Assembly: GCF_022828245.2 (NCBI RefSeq)
Contig: NZ_CP157587.1
Coordinates: forward strand, 372,001 to 436,000
DNA: 64,000 nt
Source: Nanosynbacter sp900555675
Lineage (GTDB): Bacteria > Patescibacteriota > Saccharimonadia > Saccharimonadales > Saccharimonadaceae
Direction of reading: 5' to 3'
The position numbers and the translations under genes were made by a program. Numbering within the stretch: the first letter of the stretch is position 1; each line of letters starts with the position of its first letter. This document shows, in pieces, positions 53,927 through 62,277 of the stretch. The notes beneath the pieces are model-generated. The model was not told where the DNA came from. It made no database searches and saw only the letters and a program-made list of their open reading frames with translations.

Positions 53927-55537
53927 TCAAGCTTGATTACGAAGCTTACACCATGCGTTTAATTCCGCCGCCAACTCCTTTGGCTGAGCTTCCGCTTTAA
54001 TCCCTGGATTAAAAATTCCAGCTGGATCAAAGATTTTTTTCACCTTCGCGTATAATTGTCTTTCATCATCTGGCAGATTTTTATAGATAAAGTTAGCCTT
54101 CAATCTTCCGTCACCACCAAATCCTGCAAATGAACCTTCATACTTATTAACAATCTGAGAAATTTCCGCCAACAACTGAAGAATCTTCTGGCGTTCACTC
54201 ACCTTTTTACTGTCAAACGTCGGATGCAGAGAAATATAATCGCTTGAAAAATCAACAAAAACTGGCAAATCCACGCCGTACTTAGCCTCCAGCGACTTCA
54301 ACTCGCTAAGGAAACTATCAATCTTTTCTGGCGCCATTAAAATCCCAGAAAATACGCGTGGTGTAATCATATGCGGCTCGCTCGGAGTTTCCGCCAAAGC
54401 CAAAACAGAATGCAAGCTGAACAAATCCTGCTCTTCTAAATGTAGCGTTTTTATGTCAATCGCTTCTGATGATTCCAATTTTCGAGTCAATTTCTTCGCG
54501 GCTTTATTACGTGCCCTGTCAGAAAAGTCGTCAAAGATAGCCAAAACCACCGCACCCTTAAAGCATTCTTTCGGCGCCCACTCAACCATTTTACCGACGA
54601 CCGCAGCCTGACGGAAGAATCGCCCGTCGATTATTTCCACCGCCGACGCCTTATTTTTCATCGCTAATTCCACGGCTGATTGCGCGTCTGACAACTTTTT
54701 ATATGATGCGGCAACAACTGAATATTCAGGATGAATAAATTGCGCCTTCATAATAATTTCGCAAATCACACCCAGACTTCCCTGACTGCCAATAAACAGC
54801 GGCGTCAAGTCAAATGACCCGTCTTTTTGCTTCACCCGAGAAATCCCACTGTATCCAACCGTATCCGGCAAAGCTGGATCCATTTGCGAAATCAGCTCGG
54901 CGTTATCTGAGATTAAATTGTCAATCTCTCGATAAATCTCGCCCTCAAACGTCGATAAGCCTTTTTTCTTACTCAATTCGCGTCGAGATATGCGACCAGT
55001 CTGGATCACGTCGCCATTACTTAGGACAATTTCAAGTTGCTGAACGGCATCAGCAAAACGACCATGCGCGCCAGATAATATTCCAGACGGAGCTGTGTTA
55101 ATTGCGCCACCAACCGTGCCTTCTTCCGCCACATACGAGGTTCGCGGCAAGCCCAAGCCTTTATGTGTAGACAAAGTTGCGTTGATCGCCGAAAGAGAAA
55201 TTCCCGCTTGAGCATGAATCAGTTGCTGGCGAGGATCAATACCAACCACACGATTCATATACGTTTTTTCGTCAATTGCAATGCCTTTATTCGTCGCTGC
55301 GCCAGTTTCATCATTACCACAACCACGAACAAACACAGGTAAAACATGACCTTTCTCTGCCAATTGAGAGCAAAATCGCATCACTTTCCTGATGTCGTTC
55401 ATATTAGCCGCACGAACAATCATTTCTGGTCGGCGCGCCAAAAGTCCATTATCAACTTCAACTTGGCTCAATGCAAAATCCTGCGACGCGACTTCGCCGC
55501 TAAGATGCTCATTCAAATATTTCGCAACTTTATTCAT
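53927..55537 (-). CDS. FAD-linked oxidase (GlcD/D-lactate dehydrogenase type)
   Basis: About 536 residues of the PCMH-type FAD-binding family: FVRGCGNDETGAATNKGIAI and IHAQAGISLSAINATLST with GTVGGAINTAPSGILSGAHG form the FAD site, and the C-terminal cap follows (AGFGGDGRLKANFIYKN). It probably oxidises a 2-hydroxyacid; the acceptor is unknown. An AAGGAGG site precedes the ATG at 55537. It lies between two tRNA-Leu genes and two inverted cassette arms. Confidence 0.88.
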   Translation of the reverse strand: MNKVAKYLNEHLSGEVASQDFALSQVEVDNGLLARRPEMIVRAANMNDIRKVMRFCSQLAEKGHVLPVFVRGCGNDETGAATNKGIAIDEKTYMNRVVGIDPRQQLIHAQAGISLSAINATLSTHKGLGLPRTSYVAEEGTVGGAINTAPSGILSGAHGRFADAVQQLEIVLSNGDVIQTGRISRRELSKKKGLSTFEGEIYREIDNLISDNAELISQMDPALPDTVGYSGISRVKQKDGSFDLTPLFIGSQGSLGVICEIIMKAQFIHPEYSVVAASYKKLSDAQSAVELAMKNKASAVEIIDGRFFRQAAVVGKMVEWAPKECFKGAVVLAIFDDFSDRARNKAAKKLTRKLESSEAIDIKTLHLEEQDLFSLHSVLALAETPSEPHMITPRVFSGILMAPEKIDSFLSELKSLEAKYGVDLPVFVDFSSDYISLHPTFDSKKVSERQKILQLLAEISQIVNKYEGSFAGFGGDGRLKANFIYKNLPDDERQLYAKVKKIFDPAGIFNPGIKAEAQPKELAAELNAWCKLRNQA

Positions 55538-55621
55538 CAATCCTCCTTAGTATGCTACTTCAATTTTAACATAAGCGCGGACAGTTGATAAGTAGAATTT
55601 GTTTTGATATAATCGGGTTAT

Positions 55622-55706
55622 GCGGATGTGGTGGAATTGGTAGACACGCATGCCTTAGGAGCATGTGCCTCACGGCGTGAAGGTTCAAGTCCTTTCATCC
55701 GCACCA
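55622..55706 (+). tRNA. tRNA-Leu (UAG)
   Basis: 85 bases: acceptor GCGGATG / CATCCGC, anticodon loop CTTAGGA (anticodon TAG), long variable arm, encoded CCA. An extended -10 box TGA-TATAAT (55605-55613) ends just eight bases before the mature 5' end, so transcription may start at or next to the tRNA's first base. It is close in sequence to the tRNA-Leu (CAG) on the other side of the FAD oxidase. Confidence 0.95.
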
Positions 55707-55731
55707 ATATTTGGCAATTTTTCACCATAAG

Positions 55732-55758
55732 AAAATCACCCTGAGATTGGGTGATTTT
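55732..55758 (-). terminator. Terminator of cassette D
   Basis: AAAATCACCC / GGGTGATTTT hairpin, the mirror image of the one at 53747-53773, also abutting a tRNA-Leu 3' end. Confidence 0.88.
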
Positions 55759-55778
55759 TATTAGCTTAAATTCAGAGT

Positions 55779-55822
55779 CTACATGACAGGCAATCGTAAA
55801 AGAACAATCACCTGCCATGCAG
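55779..55822 (-). other. Cassette D 3' hairpin
   Basis: On the minus strand an 18-base stem with five G-U pairs, homologous to 53683-53726. Two A-to-G changes in the 5' arm keep pairing (A-U to G-U). Its arm at 55784-55796 is the 13-base complement of the leader segment at 56362-56374. Confidence 0.8.
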
Positions 55823-55829
55823 AGAGAGG

Positions 55830-56250
55830 CTACTGAGACTGCACAATAGAGGCTACCGAGATGTAGAAAAGACAGTCGTTGATAATAGCCCGAGACCGAG
55901 CCATTAGCTGTGCCTCTTCCTCGCTGCTTTCCGGGGGGGGCGCTCTTTGAGGCCCTCTTAATAACATTGAATTCCAATGCTATTGAGCCAGCCTCGATAG
56001 AGACTTCTTGCATAAGCCTCTTTTCGCCAGCTTCCCCTTTGTTGTGCTCCTCGAGGATGCGCACAAGGCGACTTGTGCCAGTCTCTACGGACTCGATCGC
56101 AGTTTCGAAACGGCGCCTCTTGTCGGGATCTTCAGAATAGAATTTGCCATCGATGAGGTCTTTAAGAACCTCCCAGGCTACCCTGACTGTCTTAGCACTC
56201 TCTGTAATCTCGTGCATGTAGTTTTTGGAGTTCATACCCTTCGCCTTCAT
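55830..56250 (-). CDS. Cassette D: charged helical protein, frameshifted at a C8 tract
   Basis: The ATG at 56250 opens a charged helical protein (MKAKGMNSKNYMHEITESAK...). At a run of eight C on the minus strand (55933-55940) the frame shifts: as written it runs on through the hairpin, terminator and tRNA-Leu. With seven C it continues E-S-S-E-E-E-A-Q-L-M-A and ends at a TAG (55830-55832) right before the 3' hairpin, giving 139 residues. The seven-C form is clearly the intended protein. The tract could be a slippage switch, a mutation or a sequencing error. No family recognised. Confidence 0.65.
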
Positions 56251-56456
56251 GATGTTTTTCTCATCCGCAGGATTGCAGCGTGTCGTTCTTTAACAACACA
56301 AGATGAGATCTTAGTTCTCTTATGGTGGTTTTAAAAAAGAAATAAAAACTCATCTTGTGTTCGATTGCCTGTCAAAGTTCACTTTCGGACAAGGATTTAC
56401 TCAACTTATCAACGAAAGATAACTTTATTTATATCACACTTGCGTAAAAAAGTCAA
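56251..56456 (-). promoter_or_regulatory. Cassette D promoter and structured leader
   Basis: Minus strand TTGACT (56451-56456), 17 bases, TATAAA (56428-56433). The leader is nearly identical to that of cassette C through hairpin 1, the 13-base segment (56362-56374) and hairpin 2, then diverges before the start codon. The remaining bases 56457-56551 hold the tRNA-Val promoter. Confidence 0.85.
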
Positions 56457-56551
56457 TAGAATATGCTCGGCGTAACTTGTCAGGACTTAAAACCTGAACT
56501 ATAATTAGCTCACATCACGAATTCGTTAGGTAAAACGACAGATGTAATTAC

Positions 56552-56628
56552 GGGAAATTAGCTCAGTTGGCTAGAGCGCACGATTCACATTCGTGAGGTC
56601 ACAGGTTCGAGCCCTGTATTTCCCACCA
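56552..56628 (+). tRNA. tRNA-Val (CAC)
   Basis: 77 bases: acceptor GGGAAAT / ATTTCCC, anticodon stem CACGA / TCGTG with loop TTCACAT (anticodon CAC), T-loop TTCGAGC, encoded CCA. Promoter TTGTCA (56477-56482), 17 bases, TATAAT (56500-56505). Confidence 0.95.
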
Positions 56629-56647
56629 TTTCACGTTAGGTATAAAT

Positions 56648-57169
56648 ATGGAATCTTTTTACGTTACGTCAACTCATCTTGACATAGCTATGGCGACTGA
56701 ACCTCATCCGTCTGGATTAGTTATATTCTCGCGAGAATTATCTACAAACGGGGAGGCGACTGGACACATAATAATATCTCCCGAGAACCATCATACGGAT
56801 ATATACTGTGATTACCTTGAAAGAAATGAAGCTTTAGTAGCAGAGCGTAGACGCTGGGGGATAAATATTCGACAAGACAAGATCGTGAATTATTTCGTCC
56901 GAACAGAACCTGCTTATGGAATGTATATACCTCAGTTAGACGACATGCCGGACTATCCCGAACTGCTAATAGCTTGTACGAATAATAGAAAAGCGAAGAA
57001 ATTAGCCCGCCAAGAATTAAAAATAAATCCGACACAAGTTAAATTAGCAACGCAAGCTCTCGGTATAGTAATGGCTGATTTAGATATTTTACATAGAGCC
57101 GACGGCGAAACTCGGCTGATAATTTTCCCAAAAGACCAACTTGACGAACAGCAAATTACAGTATGTTAA
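56648..57169 (+). CDS. Hypothetical soluble protein
   Basis: A 173-residue protein without membrane helices; I recognise no domain. It begins 19 bases after tRNA-Val with no clear promoter or ribosome-binding site between them, so it may be read from the tRNA promoter. The ATG at 56648 is preceded only by AT-rich sequence. Confidence 0.6.
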   Translation: MESFYVTSTHLDIAMATEPHPSGLVIFSRELSTNGEATGHIIISPENHHTDIYCDYLERNEALVAERRRWGINIRQDKIVNYFVRTEPAYGMYIPQLDDMPDYPELLIACTNNRKAKKLARQELKINPTQVKLATQALGIVMADLDILHRADGETRLIIFPKDQLDEQQITVC

Positions 57170-57266
57170 AGCATTAAACACAACTTTCACTCTTTTTATT
57201 TCCCTCTTATCGTGGTAAAATTTTATATTAAGAGGAAGGTCTGTGTTAATATCAGACCATATTTTT

Positions 57267-59090
57267 ATGAAGGACGCTAGCAAGATTCGAAACATTGCCA
57301 TTATTGCCCACGTCGACCACGGCAAAACGACCATGGTTGACGGACTATTAAAGCAGTCGCGAACATTCCGCGACAACCAAGCCGAGATGAGCCAGGAATT
57401 GATTATGGATTCCGGCGATCAAGAGCACGAGCGCGGTATCACCATCACCGCCAAACAAACGTCGATTTTTTACGGTGACTATAAGATAAACATCATCGAC
57501 ACGCCAGGACACGCCGATTTCTCTGGCGAAGTTGAACGAACCTTGAATATGGCTGACGGCGTTCTGCTGATCGTGGACGCGCAGGAAGGTCCGATGCCTC
57601 AGACCAAATTCGTATTAGCGAAGGCGCTTGAGCTGGGGTTGAAGCCTGTCGTGATTATCAACAAGATTGACAAGCCAGCCAGACGAATTGCCGAAGTTGA
57701 AGATGAGTTGAGCGATCTGTTTTTGGAGTTAGCAACCGACGATTCTCAATTGCAATATCCAATTTATTACGCAATCGGACGCGACGGAAAATCATGGAAA
57801 GAAATTCCTGCAAACACAGACGAAGATGCGGATTTGACGCCAATTTTTGACGCGATTATCAATGATATTCCAGCACCAAACGTGACAGAAGATGGTGCGT
57901 TTCAATTGCTTGTTACCAGCTTACAATACGACACGTTCCAGGGGAAATACGCGATTGGGCGAATTGCTCGCGGATCTGTTAAGCGTGGCCTACAAGTCAG
58001 TTTGATGAAAAACGGCGAAGTCGCAGGTTCTGCACGAATTGAGAAAGTTTTTGGCTATCGCGGCTTGAATCGCGAAGAACTTGACGAAGCTTTTGCTGGC
58101 GACATTGTGGCGCTGGTTGGAGTGGCTGATGCACATATTGGCGATACGATTGCCGACAAAGAGCAGCCTGAAGCGCTGCCAACAATTGACATCGAAGCTC
58201 CAACTTTGAGTATGTACCTCGGACCAAACACCAGCCCAATGAAAGGTCGCGAGGGCGAGTTTACGACATCCAGGCAAATTGGCGACCGATTGAAGCGAGA
58301 GCTTGAGACCAACGTGGCGCTACGAGTCGAGGAAAACGGAATTGGCTTTACGATTTCTGGACGCGGCGAATTGCACTTGAGTGTTCTAATTGAAACTATG
58401 CGACGCGAGGGATTTGAGTTTGAAGTTGGACGACCGCAAGTCGTTACAATTACCGAGGACGGCGTCAAAAAAGAACCGATTGAAGAATTGCAAATTGAGG
58501 TTGGGAGCGAATTTATCGGCGCAATTAGCCAGGAGCTTGGCGCGCGACACGCCGAAATGAAATCCCAGGAAACGACCACCGCTGGCGCTGTTCGCCTTAC
58601 TTACATTTTGCCAACGAGGGCGCTGATTGGTCTGCGCAACATTTTATTGACCGCCACCAGAGGCACGGTGATTATGAATTCCCTGCCTCACGGATATCAA
58701 CCGCTTGGCGGAAAACTGCCAAAAACCCGCAATGGAGTTTTGATTGCATTTGAAGCTGGCACGACAACACCTTACGCCCTGCAAGCAGCCGAAGCCCGTG
58801 GCGAATTATTGGTCGGACCGGGAACAGAAGTTTACGCCGGAATGATTGTCGGGATTTACAATCGCCAAGAAGACATCGAAATCAACGTTTGTAAAGCCAA
58901 GCATTTGACTAACATGCGTTCCAAATCGTCGGATGGAACTGTGCAATTGACGCCATTTACGCAGTTTAGCTTGGAGCAATGTATCGACTTTATCGAAGAT
59001 GACGAGCTTTTGGAAGTTACGCCAAAATCACTACGACTTCGCAAGCGATATCTGGACGCAAACGAGCGAAAACGCGCCGCGAAACAATAA
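57267..59090 (+). CDS. typA: GTP-binding protein TypA/BipA
   Basis: About 607 residues, the family norm. A ribosome-associated translational GTPase involved in 50S assembly and stress. P-loop IAIIAHVDHGKTTMVDGL, DQEHERGITITAKQTS, DTPGHADFSGEVERTLNMAD and NKIDKPARR are present; the C-terminal end is typical. I prefer the ATG at 57267 (MKDASKIRN), matching family length. A GTG at 57243 lies close to an AGAGGAAGG site and would add eight residues. Promoter TGG-TAAAAT at 57214-57222. Confidence 0.96.
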   Translation: MKDASKIRNIAIIAHVDHGKTTMVDGLLKQSRTFRDNQAEMSQELIMDSGDQEHERGITITAKQTSIFYGDYKINIIDTPGHADFSGEVERTLNMADGVLLIVDAQEGPMPQTKFVLAKALELGLKPVVIINKIDKPARRIAEVEDELSDLFLELATDDSQLQYPIYYAIGRDGKSWKEIPANTDEDADLTPIFDAIINDIPAPNVTEDGAFQLLVTSLQYDTFQGKYAIGRIARGSVKRGLQVSLMKNGEVAGSARIEKVFGYRGLNREELDEAFAGDIVALVGVADAHIGDTIADKEQPEALPTIDIEAPTLSMYLGPNTSPMKGREGEFTTSRQIGDRLKRELETNVALRVEENGIGFTISGRGELHLSVLIETMRREGFEFEVGRPQVVTITEDGVKKEPIEELQIEVGSEFIGAISQELGARHAEMKSQETTTAGAVRLTYILPTRALIGLRNILLTATRGTVIMNSLPHGYQPLGGKLPKTRNGVLIAFEAGTTTPYALQAAEARGELLVGPGTEVYAGMIVGIYNRQEDIEINVCKAKHLTNMRSKSSDGTVQLTPFTQFSLEQCIDFIEDDELLEVTPKSLRLRKRYLDANERKRAAKQ

Positions 59091-59104
59091 TCGCATCAAG
59101 TACA

Positions 59105-59138
59105 AAAATAACCGCCCCGTGATGAGGCGGCTATTTTT
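59105..59138. terminator. Bidirectional terminator after typA
   Basis: AAATA-CCGCC / GGCGG-TATTT hairpin with A and T tracts on both sides, shared by typA and the convergent gene at 59153. Confidence 0.85.
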
Positions 59139-59152
59139 CATGCGAGCATCAA

Positions 59153-59722
59153 CTAATTGACAAGAGTCTCTTTGACCCGGCGAGAAGCAAAGAAGTACAA
59201 GATTACCAATCCTTCTACTATTAGCATTGTAACGATTCCGGTAATAAATGCCGGAGCCTCTACTCCCGACCTTCCGGATGCATATATAACTACCGCATTT
59301 GCAACATTGCCCAATCCAGCTGTGGCGATCGTAGCAACAGCTAACCACTTGCCAAGACGCTTCTGCATCGTTATAAACACGACTGCACAAATAGCTAAGA
59401 CCACTAGTATAGGTGAAAATATCAAAGAAATGACGTTTTCAGGCTGGCTAAGATTCATTATAGCCTGGAAAAACACTGCTGTATTGACAAGGCTACCGAT
59501 AACAAAACAAACAACAAAGAACATTAACCAACCCTTAACGCCCTTCAGGGATTCCGCCATCACGACATATTGCACTGGCGCTGCTTGAGGCTGTGCAAAA
59601 TATTGCTGGCTGACTGGTTGCTGCTCATACGGCGTATTCTGCGGTTGTGGTGCGGGACCGTATTGTGCGTTTGGATCAGGCTGTGGCGCATATTGCGGCT
59701 GCTGAGATTCTTGTTTTGGCAT
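59153..59722 (-). CDS. Four-helix membrane protein with Pro/Gln-rich N-terminus
   Basis: A 189-residue protein: about 50 residues rich in Gln, Pro and Tyr, then KGVKGWLMFFVVCF and three more membrane helices. The helix pattern resembles DUF2569-type proteins, but this is uncertain. The AAGGAG site and an extended -10 box TGA-TATAAT (59757-59765) lie upstream, the latter inside the rarA 3' end. Pro/Gln-rich tails occur also in the protease at 31744-34224. Confidence 0.65.
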   Translation of the reverse strand: MPKQESQQPQYAPQPDPNAQYGPAPQPQNTPYEQQPVSQQYFAQPQAAPVQYVVMAESLKGVKGWLMFFVVCFVIGSLVNTAVFFQAIMNLSQPENVISLIFSPILVVLAICAVVFITMQKRLGKWLAVATIATAGLGNVANAVVIYASGRSGVEAPAFITGIVTMLIVEGLVILYFFASRRVKETLVN

Positions 59723-59757
59723 ATTAACTTCTCCTTTTAAGAATATTGATGTGCTAA

Positions 59758-60930
59758 TTATATCACATCCTTTATTTCCTCTGGTAAAAATCCTTTGTCG
59801 TGCTTAAAGCCGGCTTGCCACTTGTAACCTTTATTATAGCCCAAATCTTTCATCAATTTGGTCGGAGCATTCCTGAGATGTAACGGTACGGGAGAACTCG
59901 GATGTTTACGCGCCAATTCAAAAGCACTGTGCATTAAATCGGTAATTTCACGCGACTTCTGACTACGAGCCAACGCAATAGCACAATGGAATAAATTATA
60001 TTTGGCCTCCGGAAGACCAACGCGCTCGACAGCCTCAAACGTCGCAATTGCCAAGCTCAGCGCACCATTACCCGCTAGCCCGATATCTTCCGATGCAAAA
60101 ATCACCATTCGCCGAGCAATAAACTTCGGATCCTCGCCCGCGTCAATCATTCGCGCCAAATAATACGTCGCAGCCGTCGCGTCGCTGCCTCTTAGCGACT
60201 TGATAAAAGCGGAAATCACATCGTAATGCGAATCGCCTTTTTTATCATAGCCCGGAAGTCGCTTCTGAGCCGCCGCCTTAACCACTTCCGGCGTTACTTT
60301 TTCATTAAAACTCAGCGCCAATTCCAAATTGCCCAGCGCCACCCTCGCGTCGCCATCCGATAATTCCGCCAAATAATCCAAAGCTTTGGGCGAAACTTGC
60401 TTGGACTTTTTCAGGACTTTCAGCGCTCTTTTTAATACCAATATAATTTCGTCTTTTGTCAATCGCTGGAGAACCAAAACCCGTGAACGCGACAGCAGTG
60501 GCGTGATGACTTCAAAACTCGGGTTCTCGGTCGTCGCACCGATTAGCGTAATTAGCCCGCTCTCAACGTGCGGCAAAAACGCGTCTTGCTGCGCCTTGTT
60601 GAAGCGATGAATTTCGTCAACGAATAGAATTGTTCTAAGTCCTAAATTCCAGTTTTGGCGGGCGTGCTCAATAACCTGCTCAACATCTTTTTTTCCGCTT
60701 GTAACTGCCGACAATTCAATAAACTCCGCCTTAACCTCGCGCGCAATAATCCGTGCCAATGTCGTCTTCCCAGTTCCCGGTGGACCCCATAATATCAAAC
60801 TGACCGGCTCGCCATTCTTAACAATCCGCCTCAATAACTCGCCCTCGCCAAGCAAATGACTCTGCCCTATCACCTCGTCCAGCGTCTGCGGTCTCATCTG
60901 TTCAGCCAGTGGCTGCCTGCTATCACTCAT
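59758..60930 (-). CDS. rarA: Replication-associated recombination protein A (RarA/MgsA)
   Basis: About 390 residues of AAA+ ATPase acting at stalled replication forks. Walker A LILWGPPGTGKTTLARI, Walker B ILFVDEIHRFNKAQQD, sensor 1 GATTENPSFEV and the C-terminal family block (YPRYNKGYK-like GYNKGYKWQAGF) are clear. The ATG at 60930 (MSDSRQPLAEQMRP) is six bases after TATAAT (60937-60942), so it is probably leaderless; an upstream in-frame start overlaps the promoter. Confidence 0.95.
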   Translation of the reverse strand: MSDSRQPLAEQMRPQTLDEVIGQSHLLGEGELLRRIVKNGEPVSLILWGPPGTGKTTLARIIAREVKAEFIELSAVTSGKKDVEQVIEHARQNWNLGLRTILFVDEIHRFNKAQQDAFLPHVESGLITLIGATTENPSFEVITPLLSRSRVLVLQRLTKDEIILVLKRALKVLKKSKQVSPKALDYLAELSDGDARVALGNLELALSFNEKVTPEVVKAAAQKRLPGYDKKGDSHYDVISAFIKSLRGSDATAATYYLARMIDAGEDPKFIARRMVIFASEDIGLAGNGALSLAIATFEAVERVGLPEAKYNLFHCAIALARSQKSREITDLMHSAFELARKHPSSPVPLHLRNAPTKLMKDLGYNKGYKWQAGFKHDKGFLPEEIKDVI

Positions 60931-61030
60931 ACTTCCATTATATCGCGAAATCCATAAAGCCAAAAAGTCTCCACCGTTACACTTTTCTCGCACAAAATGC
61001 TACAATAGATCTATATAAATAGGAGGAAAA

Positions 61031-61777
61031 ATGGGAGCATTTGTAGTAATAATCTTAGTATCTATCGGGCTTTATGTATTAAGCGGCATTAAAATTGTCA
61101 ATCAATATCAGTGCGGCGTGGTTTTGACGCTCGGTAAATTTACTGGTGTTCGCGAACCAGGATTAAGAGTTGTTATTCCAGGATTGCAGACGATGATGCT
61201 GGTTGATATTCGTTCAACTCCAATTGACGTTCCAAAACAAGAAGTCATCACTAAAGACAACGTCACTGTCGGCGTTGATGCGGTGGTTTATTTCCGAGTT
61301 ATCAACGCGCCAAAAGCCGTGCTAGAAACCACGAACTATATTTACGCGACTAGCCAATTTGCCCAAGCGGCACTACGCGACGTCACTGGAAATGTCGATA
61401 TGGACGATTTGCTCGCCAAGCGCGAAGAGATTTCCCAGCAAATCAAGGAAATTGTTGATGCCGAAACCGACAAATGGGGTATCGATGTCGAGAACGTTAA
61501 GATTCAGAATATTGAACTTCCTAGTGATATGAAACGTGCCATGGCCAAACAAGCCGAAGCAGAGCGCGAGCGCCGCGCCAACATCATCAACGCTGACGGC
61601 GAAAAAGCTGCGGCTGAAACATTAGCCCAGGCTGCAGAAATCCTAGCAAAAACTCAAGGCGCTATCAATCTGCGAACATTGAACACTTTGGAGCGAATCT
61701 CCACGGAGCCAAGCCAAAAGACGATGATGTTATTCCCTATCGAACTCATCGACGCGATTCGTGGCGGTAAAAAATAA
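61031..61777 (+). CDS. SPFH/stomatin-like membrane protein (slipin)
   Basis: A 248-residue protein with one N-terminal hydrophobic hairpin (GAFVVIILVSIGLYVLSGI), the SPFH core (QYQCGVVLTLGKFTGVREPG, DVPKQEVITKDNVTVGVDAV) and a C-terminal helix rich in Ala/Glu (AKQAEAERERRANIINADGE). Slipins organise membrane microdomains; no partner nfeD-type protease is present. It has an extended -10 (TGC-TACAAT, 60998-61006) and an AGGAGG site. Confidence 0.9.
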   Translation: MGAFVVIILVSIGLYVLSGIKIVNQYQCGVVLTLGKFTGVREPGLRVVIPGLQTMMLVDIRSTPIDVPKQEVITKDNVTVGVDAVVYFRVINAPKAVLETTNYIYATSQFAQAALRDVTGNVDMDDLLAKREEISQQIKEIVDAETDKWGIDVENVKIQNIELPSDMKRAMAKQAEAERERRANIINADGEKAAAETLAQAAEILAKTQGAINLRTLNTLERISTEPSQKTMMLFPIELIDAIRGGKK

Positions 61778-61795
61778 ACCACTTATCAATAAAAT

Positions 61796-61824
61796 AAGCA
61801 CTCTGTAATTTTACGGAGTGCTTT
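61796..61824. terminator. Terminator after the slipin gene
   Basis: AAGCACTC-GTA / TAC-GAGTGCTT imperfect hairpin with flanking A/T tracts, between the slipin gene and the convergent tRNA-Gly. Confidence 0.8.
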
Positions 61825-61832
61825 ATGATTTC

Positions 61833-61907
61833 TGGTGCGGATGGGGAGAGTCGAACTCCCATCTCAACCTTGGGAAGGTCACATAATAGCCGCTATACGA
61901 CACCCGC
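61833..61907 (-). tRNA. tRNA-Gly (CCC)
   Basis: Minus strand 75 bases: acceptor GCGGGTG / CATCCGC with one G-U, anticodon loop TTCCCAA (anticodon CCC), T-loop TTCGACT, encoded CCA. Promoter TTGTCG (61941-61946), 17 bases, TATAAT (61918-61923); the -10 box ends ten bases from the mature 5' end. The promoter overlaps that of the divergent tRNA-Phe. Confidence 0.93.
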
Positions 61908-61974
61908 GCTCGATAAAATTATAACACCCTTGCCAGATGGCGACAACTTTAGTACAATTAAATAGCAAGTTTGT

Positions 61975-62050
61975 GGCTCTTTAGCTCAGTTGGTAGAGCA
62001 GAGGCCTGAAGAGCCTTGTGTCCCCAGTTCAAGTCTGGGAGGAGCCACCA
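61975..62050 (+). tRNA. tRNA-Phe (GAA)
   Basis: 76 bases: acceptor GGCTCTT / AGGAGCC, D-loop AGTTGGTA, anticodon loop CTGAAGA (anticodon GAA), T-loop TTCAAGT, encoded CCA. Promoter TTGCCA (61930-61935), 17 bases, TACAAT (61953-61958). Confidence 0.95.
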
Positions 62051-62099
62051 AATATTGCATTTCATTCACGACTTTGCTACAATAAATCGTGAACAACAT

Positions 62100-62175
62100 G
62101 CGGGTATAGCTCAGTTGTTAGAGCGCTTCCTTGCCATGGAAGAGGCCAGGAGTTAGAGTCTCCTTACCCGCACCA
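62100..62175 (+). tRNA. tRNA-Gly (GCC) with altered D- and T-loops
   Basis: 76 bases: acceptor GCGGGTA / TACCCGC, anticodon stem CTTCC / GGAAG with loop TTGCCAT (anticodon GCC), encoded CCA. The D-loop reads AGTTGTTA (position 19 is T instead of G) and the T-loop TTAGAGT (position 56 is A instead of C). The near-universal G19-C56 tertiary pair is replaced by a possible U19-A56 pair. Promoter TGC-TACAAT at 62075-62083. Confidence 0.93.
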
Positions 62176-62241
62176 ATTCGATATTTAGCCATCCAAACGG
62201 GTGGTTTTTTCGTATGTTGATCCTTAGATAGCTAATTACAT

Positions 62242-62271
62242 TTGACATAATACCCCCAGGGGGTATATGAT
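62242..62271 (+). promoter_or_regulatory. Promoter and CsoR-type operator
   Basis: TTGACA (62242-62247), 18 bases, TATGAT (62266-62271), then six bases to the ATG. The spacer holds a perfect 17-base palindrome ATACCCCCAGGGGGTAT (62250-62266), the form of operators bound by CsoR/RcnR-family repressors. Binding would block polymerase directly. Confidence 0.92.
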
Positions 62272-62277
62272 TATTTT

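Noticed and set aside
55618..55829. C-terminal extension of the cassette D protein through the terminator and tRNA-Leu
   Set aside because: The extension translates a hairpin, a terminator and a tRNA; removing one C from the C8 tract restores a natural stop before them.
59105..59138. Small RNA gene between typA and 59153
   Set aside because: The only structure is a symmetric terminator hairpin shared by two convergent genes.
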